Positions 33,252 to 39,234 of a DNA stretch of 39,234 nucleotides are shown here, one piece after another. Positions within the stretch are counted from its first letter, which is position 1. Each line of letters starts with the position of its first letter. The translations under genes and the position numbers were made by a program. Source of the stretch: CAZOZP01 sp964584325 (GTDB taxonomy: Bacteria; Bacteroidota; Ignavibacteria; Ignavibacteriales; Melioribacteraceae); the NCBI GenBank assembly GCA_964584325.1, contig CAZOZP010000031.1, forward strand, positions 1 to 39,234. Reading direction: 5' to 3'. The notes beneath the pieces are model-generated. The model was given only the letters and a program-made list of their open reading frames with translations, did not search any database and had not been told where the DNA came from.

Positions 33252-34598
33252 TTAAACTCCGGAACTTGGATTTCGTGGATTGATAACAGCTGTTTCAGCA
33301 GATACTAGCGTAAGGGCAATCATTACAATCATGATAAACATAGCAATTGCGACCTGCACAATCTCAATAATATTTTTCAATCTATAAACAGTTTCACTTT
33401 CGTAATAGTCAGCAAGTTGTCTGGCAGTACTTTTAACCGTACCTGTTTCTTCACCTGAATGGAATCTTGACAGTGCTGTTTCCGTAAATACTCCGGAAGC
33501 TTCAAATGCATCAGTAAGACCCATACCTTTCTTTATCATCAGCGGTATTGCAACTTGTTTGATCTGCTGCTCAAAATAGGTATTATTGGCAGCTTCTGCA
33601 GCAATTCTAATAGGTTCTATACTTTCTGCCGACCCGGTATAAAGCGTATAAAAGACTCGGCAGAAGACTTCTATTGTTGTTTTATGCACAAGAGAACCAA
33701 TAACAGGAATCTTGAACATCATCTTATCAATTGCTAATCGCCCGGTCTTAGTCTGACTCCAGATAAATAACGCAATTGGAGGTGCAATTGCAACAATCGT
33801 AACCAGCCACCAAAACTCCATCAAAAAATCGCTCATAGCTAAAGTAAATGCAGTCATAGGTGGTAAATCAATATTAAATCTTGTAAACAGTTTTGCTGTT
33901 TCAGGGAAAATATATCCCACATAAAACAAAACCGCCAATATTAAAACAAATACTGTAACCATTGGTGTAATCAGTGCGCTGCGCATATTCTTCTTAAATT
34001 CCTGCTGGCGTTCAAGAAATTTTGCAGTTGCTTTATAAATTTCAACCATATTACCGGATTTTGAAGCCAACCCTAACATATATGCAGTAAATTTGCCGAA
34101 AACAGATTGATACTTAAGAAATGTAACCTGAGAGTCAGCACCTTGCTTCAACTCATTATTGATCTGCTTTAAAGTCTCTTTCAAGGCTTTGTTTTCCAAA
34201 TCACTAATGAGAAGAGTCATAACTTCGTTATAAGCTAATTTCTGCTCCAATAAGTCAGCACTTATTTTCACGAATGATACAATTTCTGTATAAGGGGGCT
34301 TAGGATTGATTTCAAATAAAGCTTTATTTACAGACAGAACATCATAGCCTAACTTATTTAATGCTTTAACAACTTCATCTTTTGAATAAGCTTTTTGTTC
34401 GCCTTTCTGAGGAGGTTCGTTTCCTTTTCTGACTTTATAAAAGAAAGTCGCTTTTTTTTCGAGTTTTTGAACTTTTAACTGATGTTTTTCAGCTAAAGCA
34501 AAAACTTTCTTCCTTGCTTCAGAAGAATTTTCAGCACTTAAATTACCGGATATAGTTTGTCCGTTAGGCTTTGTTGCAGTAAATCTTATTTCTACCAT
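33252..34598 (-). CDS. pilC: PilC/GspF-family inner-membrane platform protein
   Basis: 448 residues. Two small N-terminal alpha-beta modules stand in tandem (about 1-50: EIRFTATKPNGQTISGNLSAENS...; about 52-95: FYKVRKGNEPPQKGEQKAYSKDEVVKALNKLGYDVLSV), where GspF usually has one. Two copies of the T2SSF domain follow, with three clear membrane helices (MVTVFVLILAVLFYVGYIFP; FWWLVTIVAIAPPIALFIW; IVQVAIAMFIMIVMIALTLV). The conserved ends LGLASKSGNM and RFHSGEETGTV are present. It anchors PilB/PilT and organises pilin entry. It lies 77 bases after the pilin-like gene, a space filled by a strong hairpin, and next to pilB. Confidence 0.93.
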   Translation of the reverse strand: MVEIRFTATKPNGQTISGNLSAENSSEARKKVFALAEKHQLKVQKLEKKATFFYKVRKGNEPPQKGEQKAYSKDEVVKALNKLGYDVLSVNKALFEINPKPPYTEIVSFVKISADLLEQKLAYNEVMTLLISDLENKALKETLKQINNELKQGADSQVTFLKYQSVFGKFTAYMLGLASKSGNMVEIYKATAKFLERQQEFKKNMRSALITPMVTVFVLILAVLFYVGYIFPETAKLFTRFNIDLPPMTAFTLAMSDFLMEFWWLVTIVAIAPPIALFIWSQTKTGRLAIDKMMFKIPVIGSLVHKTTIEVFCRVFYTLYTGSAESIEPIRIAAEAANNTYFEQQIKQVAIPLMIKKGMGLTDAFEASGVFTETALSRFHSGEETGTVKSTARQLADYYESETVYRLKNIIEIVQVAIAMFIMIVMIALTLVSAETAVINPRNPSSGV

Positions 34599-34615
34599 AT
34601 TATCCTAAAATATAA

Positions 34616-34646
34616 ATGGAAATATGAGATTAACTCATATTTCCAT
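34616..34646 (-). terminator. Perfect 13-bp hairpin between the pilin-like genes and pilC
   Basis: ATGGAAATATGAG (34616-34628) is the exact reverse complement of CTCATATTTCCAT (34634-34646), with a 5-base loop. It starts 30 bases after the stop of the second pilin-like gene in transcription order, and TTTATATTTT follows. It is a leaky terminator or an RNA-stabilising 3' end that would raise pilin over machine transcripts; it is not read as a complete stop because the pilC ATG is 18 bases later. Confidence 0.7.
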
Positions 34647-34675
34647 AATGAAACAATTACAATATTTTTGTTTAA

Positions 34676-35083
34676 TTAGTTGGACTCAGGTGTAGAAACA
34701 ATTGAAGTTGGTCCTACTGTTGTCAATATTGTCCATTCATATTCATCATTGTTTGGTGTTAAGCGAATCGTGCAAACATCATTAGCAGATGATTCAACTA
34801 CAATGTTACCGCCGTTTTGAATATTAGGATCGCTAGCTCTCATTTTCACCAATGTGGGTTCAATTAAATCACCAAATCCGTCGAAAGCAGAGTTTCCACC
34901 ACCCATTGCTTCAGGTTTTTTGTAATACTGCTGAGCCATTGATCCTAAATTAGTTCCTGTTGATATTAAAGCATCTTTAGCTGATTCTTCAGCTTGTGCA
35001 TTAAAAAGATTGATACCTACAACTATAGCAATACCAACTATGATAACGCCAAGTACGATAAGTAATAATTGTTGCTGACCCAT
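34676..35083 (-). CDS. Non-canonical pilin-like protein 2
   Basis: 135 residues. It begins MGQQQLLLIVLGVIIVGIAIVVGINLF, a single membrane helix with no true leader, and then a soluble domain. The near-identical start of its neighbour at 35139, and the shared core motif YYxxPxAMGGGxxxF (here KKPEAMGGGNSAFDG), show they are paralogues. Canonical type IV prepilins end their leader in Gly followed by Phe and have Glu at +5; here Gly2 is followed by QQQLL, so cleavage after Gly2 is possible but Glu+5 is missing. Position first in the pilus operon, directly before pilC/pilB, argues that it is a pilus subunit or a minor component. GGAG lies six bases before the ATG. I recall similar MGQQQLLL proteins in other FCB genomes annotated as hypothetical. 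Confidence 0.72.
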   Translation of the reverse strand: MGQQQLLLIVLGVIIVGIAIVVGINLFNAQAEESAKDALISTGTNLGSMAQQYYKKPEAMGGGNSAFDGFGDLIEPTLVKMRASDPNIQNGGNIVVESSANDVCTIRLTPNNDEYEWTILTTVGPTSIVSTPESN

Positions 35084-35138
35084 TTTTTACTCCTTTATTT
35101 TTGTGGTTTTATATTTAATTAAAGCAAATGATATGCCG

Positions 35139-35522
35139 TTAATTTACAATTTCAACTTTAAAATTTCTTGGATATATTATTAACCTTACTTTTATACTAT
35201 CGGCTCCAACAACCACTTCATTCCCAGTTGCTTCTAATTCAATTTGGTCTGCTTCAGCATTAATCATTTTAATGCTTCCATTGCTGGAATTACGCATATC
35301 CTTCGGTACATCCCAACCAATAAACCCATTACCACTTCCACCCATAGCAGAAGGAGTGTGATAATATTTTTGAGCGAAAGGCACTAAACCGCTTACTTCT
35401 TCAATCAATAATTCTCGTTTTTGGTCAATAGCCGCAGCTCGAAAAACAATAATTCCAACTACTACAGCAATCCCAACGATGATAACGCCTAGTACAATAA
35501 GTAATAATTGCTGCTGACCCAA
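35139..35522 (-). CDS. Non-canonical pilin-like protein 1 (TTG start)
   Basis: 127 residues. The start codon is TTG at 35522: translation from there gives MGQQQLLLIVLGVIIVGIAV, aligned residue for residue with the ATG-initiated paralogue at 34676, and GGAG stands seven bases upstream. An ATG at 35527 is in another frame. After the helix comes a soluble domain with KYYHTPSAMGGSGNGFIGWD, matching the paralogue's motif; the C-terminal half differs, so the subunits have diverged. No Glu+5 and no canonical leader are seen. It is the first gene after the sigma-54-type promoter. The nucleotide identity in the first 80 bases is high, consistent with a fairly recent duplication or selection on the helix. 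Confidence 0.72.
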   Translation of the reverse strand: MGQQQLLLIVLGVIIVGIAVVVGIIVFRAAAIDQKRELLIEEVSGLVPFAQKYYHTPSAMGGSGNGFIGWDVPKDMRNSSNGSIKMINAEADQIELEATGNEVVVGADSIKVRLIIYPRNFKVEIVN

Positions 35523-35555
35523 AACATAACTCCAATAATTTAATTAGTTGTATGC

Positions 35556-35571
35556 AGCAAAACAAGTGCCG
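35556..35571 (-). promoter_or_regulatory. Sigma-54-type promoter for the pilin-like genes
   Basis: On the minus strand CGGCAC (35571-35566) and TTGCTG (35560-35555) place GG (35570-35569) and GC (35558-35557) exactly 10 bases apart, matching TGGCAC-N5-TTGCW closely. Transcription would begin near 35545, about 24 bases before the TTG start, leaving room for the GGAG ribosome site. The match covers both invariant dinucleotides and their flanks; the NtrC-type activator in this window is a possible driver. Confidence 0.72.
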
Positions 35572-35640
35572 AATTGTTGAAAGCAAATTTTCTCAAAGCG
35601 GCTTGCCAATAATAATAACATTTTTCACAAAAACAAAACT

Positions 35641-35675
35641 AAATGTAATTTTTACATAGTAAATGTAATTTCTAC
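35641..35675. promoter_or_regulatory. Phased direct repeats upstream of the pilin promoter, activator-site candidate
   Basis: AAATGTAATTTTTAC (35641-35655) recurs as AAATGTAATTTCTAC (35661-35675): 14 of 15 bases equal, offset exactly 20 bp, about two helical turns. Within it, ATGTAA (35643), TTACAT (35652) and ATGTAA (35663) form alternating inverted half sites. The block lies 71-105 bases upstream of the -24 element, the usual place for enhancer sites of sigma-54 activators. Confidence 0.5.
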
Positions 35676-35704
35676 CTGAAATTATTTGATTTAAAGCACA
35701 ACTT

Positions 35705-35768
35705 CGAGTAACAGAGTAACAGAGTAACAGAGTAACAGAGTAACAGAGTAACAGAGTAACAGAGTAAC
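35705..35768. repeat. 8-bp microsatellite (AGAGTAAC)n running into the assembly gap
   Basis: Eight consecutive copies are visible: one variant copy (CGAGTAAC) and seven exact AGAGTAAC units. The array enters the N block, so its true length is unknown. Related 8-mers occur inside pdxB at 38271-38318. It lies upstream of the pilin promoter. The remaining sequence of the 35523-35970 interval (35571-35640, 35676-35704 and 35869-35970) is AT-rich and shows no gene. Confidence 0.9.
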
Positions 35769-35868
35769 NNNNNNNNNNNNNNNNNNNNNNNNNNNNNNNN
35801 NNNNNNNNNNNNNNNNNNNNNNNNNNNNNNNNNNNNNNNNNNNNNNNNNNNNNNNNNNNNNNNNNNNN
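35769..35868. other. 100-N assembly gap
   Basis: Exactly 100 N's, the usual placeholder for a gap of unknown size. It begins inside the AGAGTAAC array, so the assembler very probably broke on that repeat. Any open frame across it is an artefact. Confidence 0.98.
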
Positions 35869-35970
35869 AAAAATAATCCTCATTAAGTCTAATGTCACTT
35901 AAATAGTCTTTTATCTGAAAATTATTCAGGTAATTATTACCAGTATTTTAAAGAACTATTAATGTACTTT

Positions 35971-37752
35971 TTACCTGATCTTTATATGCAATTCTCTTAG
36001 CTGAGTTTCTTCTACTCTTGCCGGACTATCATCCATTAGCGACATTCCGCTTGAGGTTTTCGGAAAAGCTATTACTTCCCTTATTGAGTGTTCGCCTGCT
36101 AAGAGCATTACGAGTCTGTCGAAACCGAAAGCCATGCCTCCGTGAGGAGGTGCTCCGTACTTGAATGCATTCATCAAAAATCCGAACTTTTCTTCGGCTT
36201 CTTCTTCAGATATTCCTAATGTTTTGAACATTAAGGACTGGATCTGCGAATTATGAATTCTGATACTTCCGCCTGCTATTTCGTTTCCGTTTAATACAAG
36301 GTCATACGCACGCGCTTTTACTTTCAATGGGTCTGTTTCCATCATAGGAATATCTTCAATTCTTGGTGATGTAAACGGATGGTGCATTGCATAGAATCTG
36401 TTTGTATCGTCATCCCATTCAAAAAGCGGGAAGTCGGTTACCCATAATAGAGCGGGTTTGGCATCTTCGGGAATAAGATTATGGCGTCTTGCCATTTCAA
36501 GTCGCATGTTACCCATTATGGACAATGTCTTATATTTCCTGCCTGCAAGTATTAATATGAGATCACCGGATTCAGCGGCTAATGTTTTTATTATATTGTT
36601 CTTTTCTTCTTCAGTCAGGAATTTTGCTATTGGAGCTTCGAGTCCGTCTTCTTTTACTCTCATCCATATTAAACCGCCGGCACCTGTCTTTTTCGCAAAG
36701 TCGGTTAGTCCGTCAAGCTGATTTCTTGTATAATCACCGCATCCTTTAACTGTAATGCCTGTTATTATTCCTTCTGAATCTATTGTTTCTCTGAATACTC
36801 TGAATTCGGTAGTTTTTACCGCTTCGTTAAGTGTTGACATTTCAAGTCCGAATCTGAGATCGGGTTTATCGCTTCCGTACTTTTCCATTGCATCTTCGTA
36901 AGAAAGTCTGGGAATAGGAAGTTCAAGATTATAATTCTTTATTTCAGCGAAGACCTTCTTCATAAAGCCTTCCATTATTTCAAAGACATCTTCTACATCA
37001 ACGAAAGACATTTCAAGGTCTATCTGAGTAAACTCCGGCTGACGGTCTGCCCTTAAATCTTCATCTCTGAAACATTTCACTATCTGAAAATATCTGTCGA
37101 ATCCGGAAACCATCAGAAGCTGTTTATATGTCTGAGGTGACTGTGGCAATGCATAGAATCTTCCTTTATGCACTCTGCTTGGAACAAGGAAATCTCTCGC
37201 TCCTTCGGGTGTGGATTTCATCAGTACCGGGGTTTCAACTTCAATGAAATTATTTTCATCAAAGTATTTTCTGGCAAGCTGTGCAAGTTTATGCCTTAAA
37301 AGCATATTATTCTGAATGCCTGAGCGTCTTAAATCCAGATATCTGTATTTGAGTCTTAAGTCTTCGTTTATATCGGTCTGACTGTTAATAGCAAAAGGAG
37401 GTGTAATTGCTTCGTTAAGGATAACTATTTTGTCTGCCATTACATCTACACGTCCGGTAGATAATTCAGGATTCTCGGTTCCTTCGGGTCTGATTCTTAC
37501 CGTTCCTTCAATAGATATTACAAACTCTGAACGAAGATGTCCTGCTGTTTTGTGCGCATCCTGATTATAACCGGGTTCAAAAACAACCTGAGTAATACCG
37601 TATCTGTCTCTTAAATCAATAAAAAGTACTCCGCCAAGGTCTCTTCTTGTATCAACCCATCCGTTAAGTACTACTCTTTGTCCCTCATTTGATTCCCGCA
37701 GCTCGCCGCAGGTATGTGTTCTCTTATTAAATTTCACTTTATTCCAACTCAT
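35971..37752 (-). CDS. aspS: Aspartyl-tRNA synthetase (bacterial type)
   Basis: 593 residues, the normal bacterial length. The N-terminal OB-fold anticodon domain has GWVDTRRDLGGVLFIDLRDRYG. The class II catalytic domain has motif 1 near RHKLAQLARKYFDENNFIEVETPVL, motif 2 FRDEDLRADRQPEFTQIDLE and motif 3 GGMAFGFDRLVMLLAGEHSIREVIAF, with the flipping-loop TPEGARDFLVPSR. The bacterial GAD insertion lies between motifs 2 and 3. Asp after GWV (not His) fits the tRNA-Asp-specific (discriminating) forms; this is inference. It charges tRNA-Asp in the cytoplasm. It is divergent from pdxB, 64 bases between starts, and its stop faces the pilin control region. Confidence 0.97.
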   Translation of the reverse strand: MSWNKVKFNKRTHTCGELRESNEGQRVVLNGWVDTRRDLGGVLFIDLRDRYGITQVVFEPGYNQDAHKTAGHLRSEFVISIEGTVRIRPEGTENPELSTGRVDVMADKIVILNEAITPPFAINSQTDINEDLRLKYRYLDLRRSGIQNNMLLRHKLAQLARKYFDENNFIEVETPVLMKSTPEGARDFLVPSRVHKGRFYALPQSPQTYKQLLMVSGFDRYFQIVKCFRDEDLRADRQPEFTQIDLEMSFVDVEDVFEIMEGFMKKVFAEIKNYNLELPIPRLSYEDAMEKYGSDKPDLRFGLEMSTLNEAVKTTEFRVFRETIDSEGIITGITVKGCGDYTRNQLDGLTDFAKKTGAGGLIWMRVKEDGLEAPIAKFLTEEEKNNIIKTLAAESGDLILILAGRKYKTLSIMGNMRLEMARRHNLIPEDAKPALLWVTDFPLFEWDDDTNRFYAMHHPFTSPRIEDIPMMETDPLKVKARAYDLVLNGNEIAGGSIRIHNSQIQSLMFKTLGISEEEAEEKFGFLMNAFKYGAPPHGGMAFGFDRLVMLLAGEHSIREVIAFPKTSSGMSLMDDSPARVEETQLRELHIKIR

Positions 37753-37816
37753 TGTTTTTTTTGAGGTTAAAAAATAATTAAATTAAGGTCTTAATTCAAA
37801 TAAATTGACTTAATAA

Positions 37817-38992
37817 ATGAAAATTATTGCGGATGAGAATATTACTTTCGCTGAAGAAGCTTTTTCGCTTGTAGGAAACGTTACACTGCTTCCGGGAAAT
37901 CAGATATCCCGCGAATGTATTCTTAATGCCGATGCCCTGATTGTTAGATCCGTAACCCGAGTTGACAAAAAACTGCTGGAAAATTCTTCGGTTCGTTTCG
38001 TCGGCACTGCTACAATAGGTACTGACCATATTGATATTGATTACCTTAATGAAAAGGGAATTGTATTCTCTGACGCCAAAGGCTGCAACAAATATGCTGT
38101 TGCAGAATATATTCTTTCTGTTCTTTCCGATATCTGCACCCGGCGCAATGTTTCTTTAACAGATAAATCAATGGGTATTATCGGTTGGGGCAACATTGGT
38201 AAAATTGTTGAACTCTATGCTTCTCTGCTTGGAATGAAGACTATTGTGAATGATCCGCCTCTGGAAGAGGGTGACAGAGAAAGTAACAGAGTGACAGAGA
38301 GACAAAGTGACAAAGAGAGGAACGACGAGTGTATTTCTTTTCATTCTCTTGAGGAGGCGCTTGGATGCGATTTTGTTACATTTCACTGTCCATTGAATAA
38401 ATCCGGAAGATTCAAATCTTATCATCTTCTTAATGAGAATAATATTGATTTACTTAAATCCGGATGTTTTCTCATAAATGCAGCCCGCGGAGCTGTAATA
38501 TCTTCCGTGGCTCTTAAACAAAGACTGCTTAAACAAAAAGATGTTTTCTTTTACGCGGATGTTTGGGAGAATGAACCCTACATTGATAAAGAACTTCTTG
38601 ATGTTGCTGAAATCGGAACTGCACACATTGCAGGTTATACTCTTGAAGGAAAGATAAACGGAACTAAGATTATATATGAAAAACTTTGCGATTTTACGGG
38701 AAAAGCCGCAACTTGGCAGCCTTTCCTGCCTGAAGTGAAGGATTCCGTGATTAATTTAAGCGGAATAAATTCTCTGCAGGAGGCTGTTATACGAATTTGC
38801 GGTAAAGCCGGTAGTCTTCGTCAAGATGATTCTCTGCTTCGAAACAGCTTTAATAGAGGTGTAAATTCTTCCGAATGTTTTACCGGTCTTAGAAAAAACT
38901 ACCTGCACAGACGCGAGTTTAATTCATATTCTGTTAATAATGTAAATCCGGATTTAATTGAGGTTCTCAGGGAGTTTCGGATTATATTATAA
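37817..38992 (+). CDS. pdxB: Erythronate-4-phosphate dehydrogenase
   Basis: 391 residues (E. coli PdxB 378). PdxB oxidises 4-phosphoerythronate in the DXP-dependent pathway to pyridoxal phosphate. Clear family marks: MKIIADENITFAEEAFSLVG, DALIVRSVTRVDKKLLE, FVGTATIGTDHIDIDYL, GCNKYAVAEYILSVL, the NAD-binding GIIGWGNIGKIV, CFLINAARGAV, DVWENEP and AHIAGYTLEGK with the catalytic His, and the C-terminal dimerisation segment LRKNYLHRREF. Between the Rossmann DPP and the FHSLEEA segment there is an insertion of about 16 residues (DRESNRVTERQSDKER) made by an 8-bp microsatellite relative at 38271-38318; the frame is kept. The rest is undisturbed, so it should be active. Confidence 0.94.
   Translation: MKIIADENITFAEEAFSLVGNVTLLPGNQISRECILNADALIVRSVTRVDKKLLENSSVRFVGTATIGTDHIDIDYLNEKGIVFSDAKGCNKYAVAEYILSVLSDICTRRNVSLTDKSMGIIGWGNIGKIVELYASLLGMKTIVNDPPLEEGDRESNRVTERQSDKERNDECISFHSLEEALGCDFVTFHCPLNKSGRFKSYHLLNENNIDLLKSGCFLINAARGAVISSVALKQRLLKQKDVFFYADVWENEPYIDKELLDVAEIGTAHIAGYTLEGKINGTKIIYEKLCDFTGKAATWQPFLPEVKDSVINLSGINSLQEAVIRICGKAGSLRQDDSLLRNSFNRGVNSSECFTGLRKNYLHRREFNSYSVNNVNPDLIEVLREFRIIL
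38271..38318. repeat. Degenerate 8-bp repeat insertion inside pdxB
   Basis: About six units related to AGAGTGAC/AAAGTAAC (for example AGTAACAG, AGAGTGAC, AGAGAGAC, AAAGTGAC) stand in tandem over about 48 bases. The unit is that of the AGAGTAAC array near the assembly gap. Six units are 48 bases, 16 codons, so the reading frame is unharmed. Confidence 0.75.
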
Positions 38993-39088
38993 AATATTGC
39001 ACAGACTCTTGTCTGAACTGTGATTTATATGATTTTTGTGATTAAAATGATTTATTAGAACCTATATTTGCTATTTGCAAACTTATTT

Positions 39089-39234
39089 TCACTTCGTTTC
39101 AACCTCCGTCCACTTGGCTTCAACCTCCGTCCATTTCGTTTCAACCTCCGTCCATTTCGTTTCAACCTCCGTCCATTTGGTTTCAACCTCCGTCCACTTG
39201 GCTTCAACCTCCGTCCATTTCGTTTCAACCTCCG
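39089..39234 (-). CDS. C-terminus of a protein built of 7-residue VE(T/A)KWTE repeats, start beyond window
   Basis: Reading the minus strand from the window end gives the repeat VETKWTE/VEAKWTE about seven times, ending ...AKWTEVETK followed by TGA (39091-39089). The repeat is 21 bases, so it keeps frame. Of three variable bases per unit, two are third-codon changes that leave the residue unchanged (ACG/ACC for Thr, AAA/AAG for Lys), and one swaps Thr for Ala. This pattern suits coding on this strand. The repeat has a heptad period with charged and aromatic positions, so a coiled coil or rod-like helix is likely. What precedes it is not visible, and no family name is offered. The alternative is a non-coding minisatellite. 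Confidence 0.55.
   Translation of the reverse strand, partial: EVETKWTEVEAKWTEVETKWTEVETKWTEVETKWTEVEAKWTEVETK
39093..39234. repeat. 21-bp tandem minisatellite at window end
   Basis: The unit CGTTTCAACCTCCGTCCATTT recurs about 6.7 times without spacers, with three variable positions (CAT/CAC, TTC/TTG, GTT/GCT). It continues past the window edge, so copy number is unknown. Perfectly adjacent units and no spacers rule out a CRISPR array. It coincides with the 7-residue repeat coding frame on the minus strand. Confidence 0.9.

Noticed and set aside
35593..35898. Open frame on the minus strand across the N gap with repeated leucine/cysteine/tyrosine pattern
   Set aside because: It consists of the 8-bp microsatellite read through plus 100 unknown bases; no start context, no family resemblance.
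38168..38425. Minus-strand open frame inside pdxB with SVTLSLCHSVTF-like pattern
   Set aside because: The pattern is the reverse reading of the 8-bp repeat; pdxB on the plus strand is the real gene.
38993..39040. Weak inverted repeat CAGAC-TCTT-GTCTG after pdxB as terminator
   Set aside because: Only 5 bp of stem and no U-tract.
39093..39234. Repeats at the window end as a possible CRISPR array
   Set aside because: Units of 21 bases are directly adjacent with no unique spacers and no cas genes nearby.

Overview
The window is AT-rich, densely packed bacterial chromosome. Gene content suggests a member of the Bacteroidetes/Chlorobi/Ignavibacteria (FCB) group, most likely an Ignavibacteria-like organism. 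The pointers are periplasmic 'two-component regulator propeller' proteins, a type IV pilus locus with fused PilM/PilN-like and PilO/PilP-like genes, and pilin-like proteins beginning MGQQQLLL. This assignment is inferred from family resemblance only; there is no rRNA in the window. A 100-N scaffold gap at 35769-35868 shows it is a draft assembly.

Layout. (1) 1-12577, minus strand: two propeller sensors, thyA, a HIT hydrolase, an EF-G-2-like GTPase, two small envelope proteins (DUF948-like, YtxH-like), NADP isocitrate dehydrogenase, a UPF0104 membrane protein, Maf, a small fibronectin-like protein and a MATE exporter. (2) 12656-18158, plus strand: a tandem HTH regulator, a truncated radical-SAM remnant, a thioesterase, then a five-gene operon: DUF134 regulator, NifX/orange-protein-like, DUF89, metallo-beta-lactamase fold, and CoA-disulfide-reductase-like flavoprotein with rhodanese domain. 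It looks like an anaerobic metal/sulfur module. (3) 18190-18296: bidirectional terminator and tRNA-Lys. (4) 18359-26395: a signalling island with two receivers in tandem, an NtrC-type sigma-54 activator, a soluble hybrid kinase, a REC-DHp protein without an ATPase domain, a 1131-residue membrane hybrid kinase and a CheY-like receiver. (5) 26399-35522, minus strand: type IV pilus machine (secretin, PilO/P-like, PilM/N-like, PilT, PilB, PilC, two pilin-like proteins). (6) 35523-39234: pilin control region, an 8-bp microsatellite interrupted by the gap, aspS, pdxB carrying an in-frame microsatellite insertion, and the 3' end of a gene made of 7-residue repeats.

How it may work together. The pilin-like genes have a strong sigma-54-type promoter (GG-N10-GC) with phased direct repeats upstream, where an enhancer-binding activator would sit. 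An NtrC-type activator and its likely kinase lie in the same window. The CheY-like receiver and giant hybrid kinase directly follow the secretin gene with 3-bp spacing and an 11-bp overlap, so signalling and pilus assembly are probably co-expressed. A perfect 13-bp hairpin after the pilin pair could set pilin output above that of the machine. The pilin-like proteins lack the classical prepilin signature (no Glu at +5, leader at most Met-Gly). This makes the locus the most interesting part of the window: a non-canonical, sigma-54-controlled type IV pilus wired to a multi-step phosphorelay.
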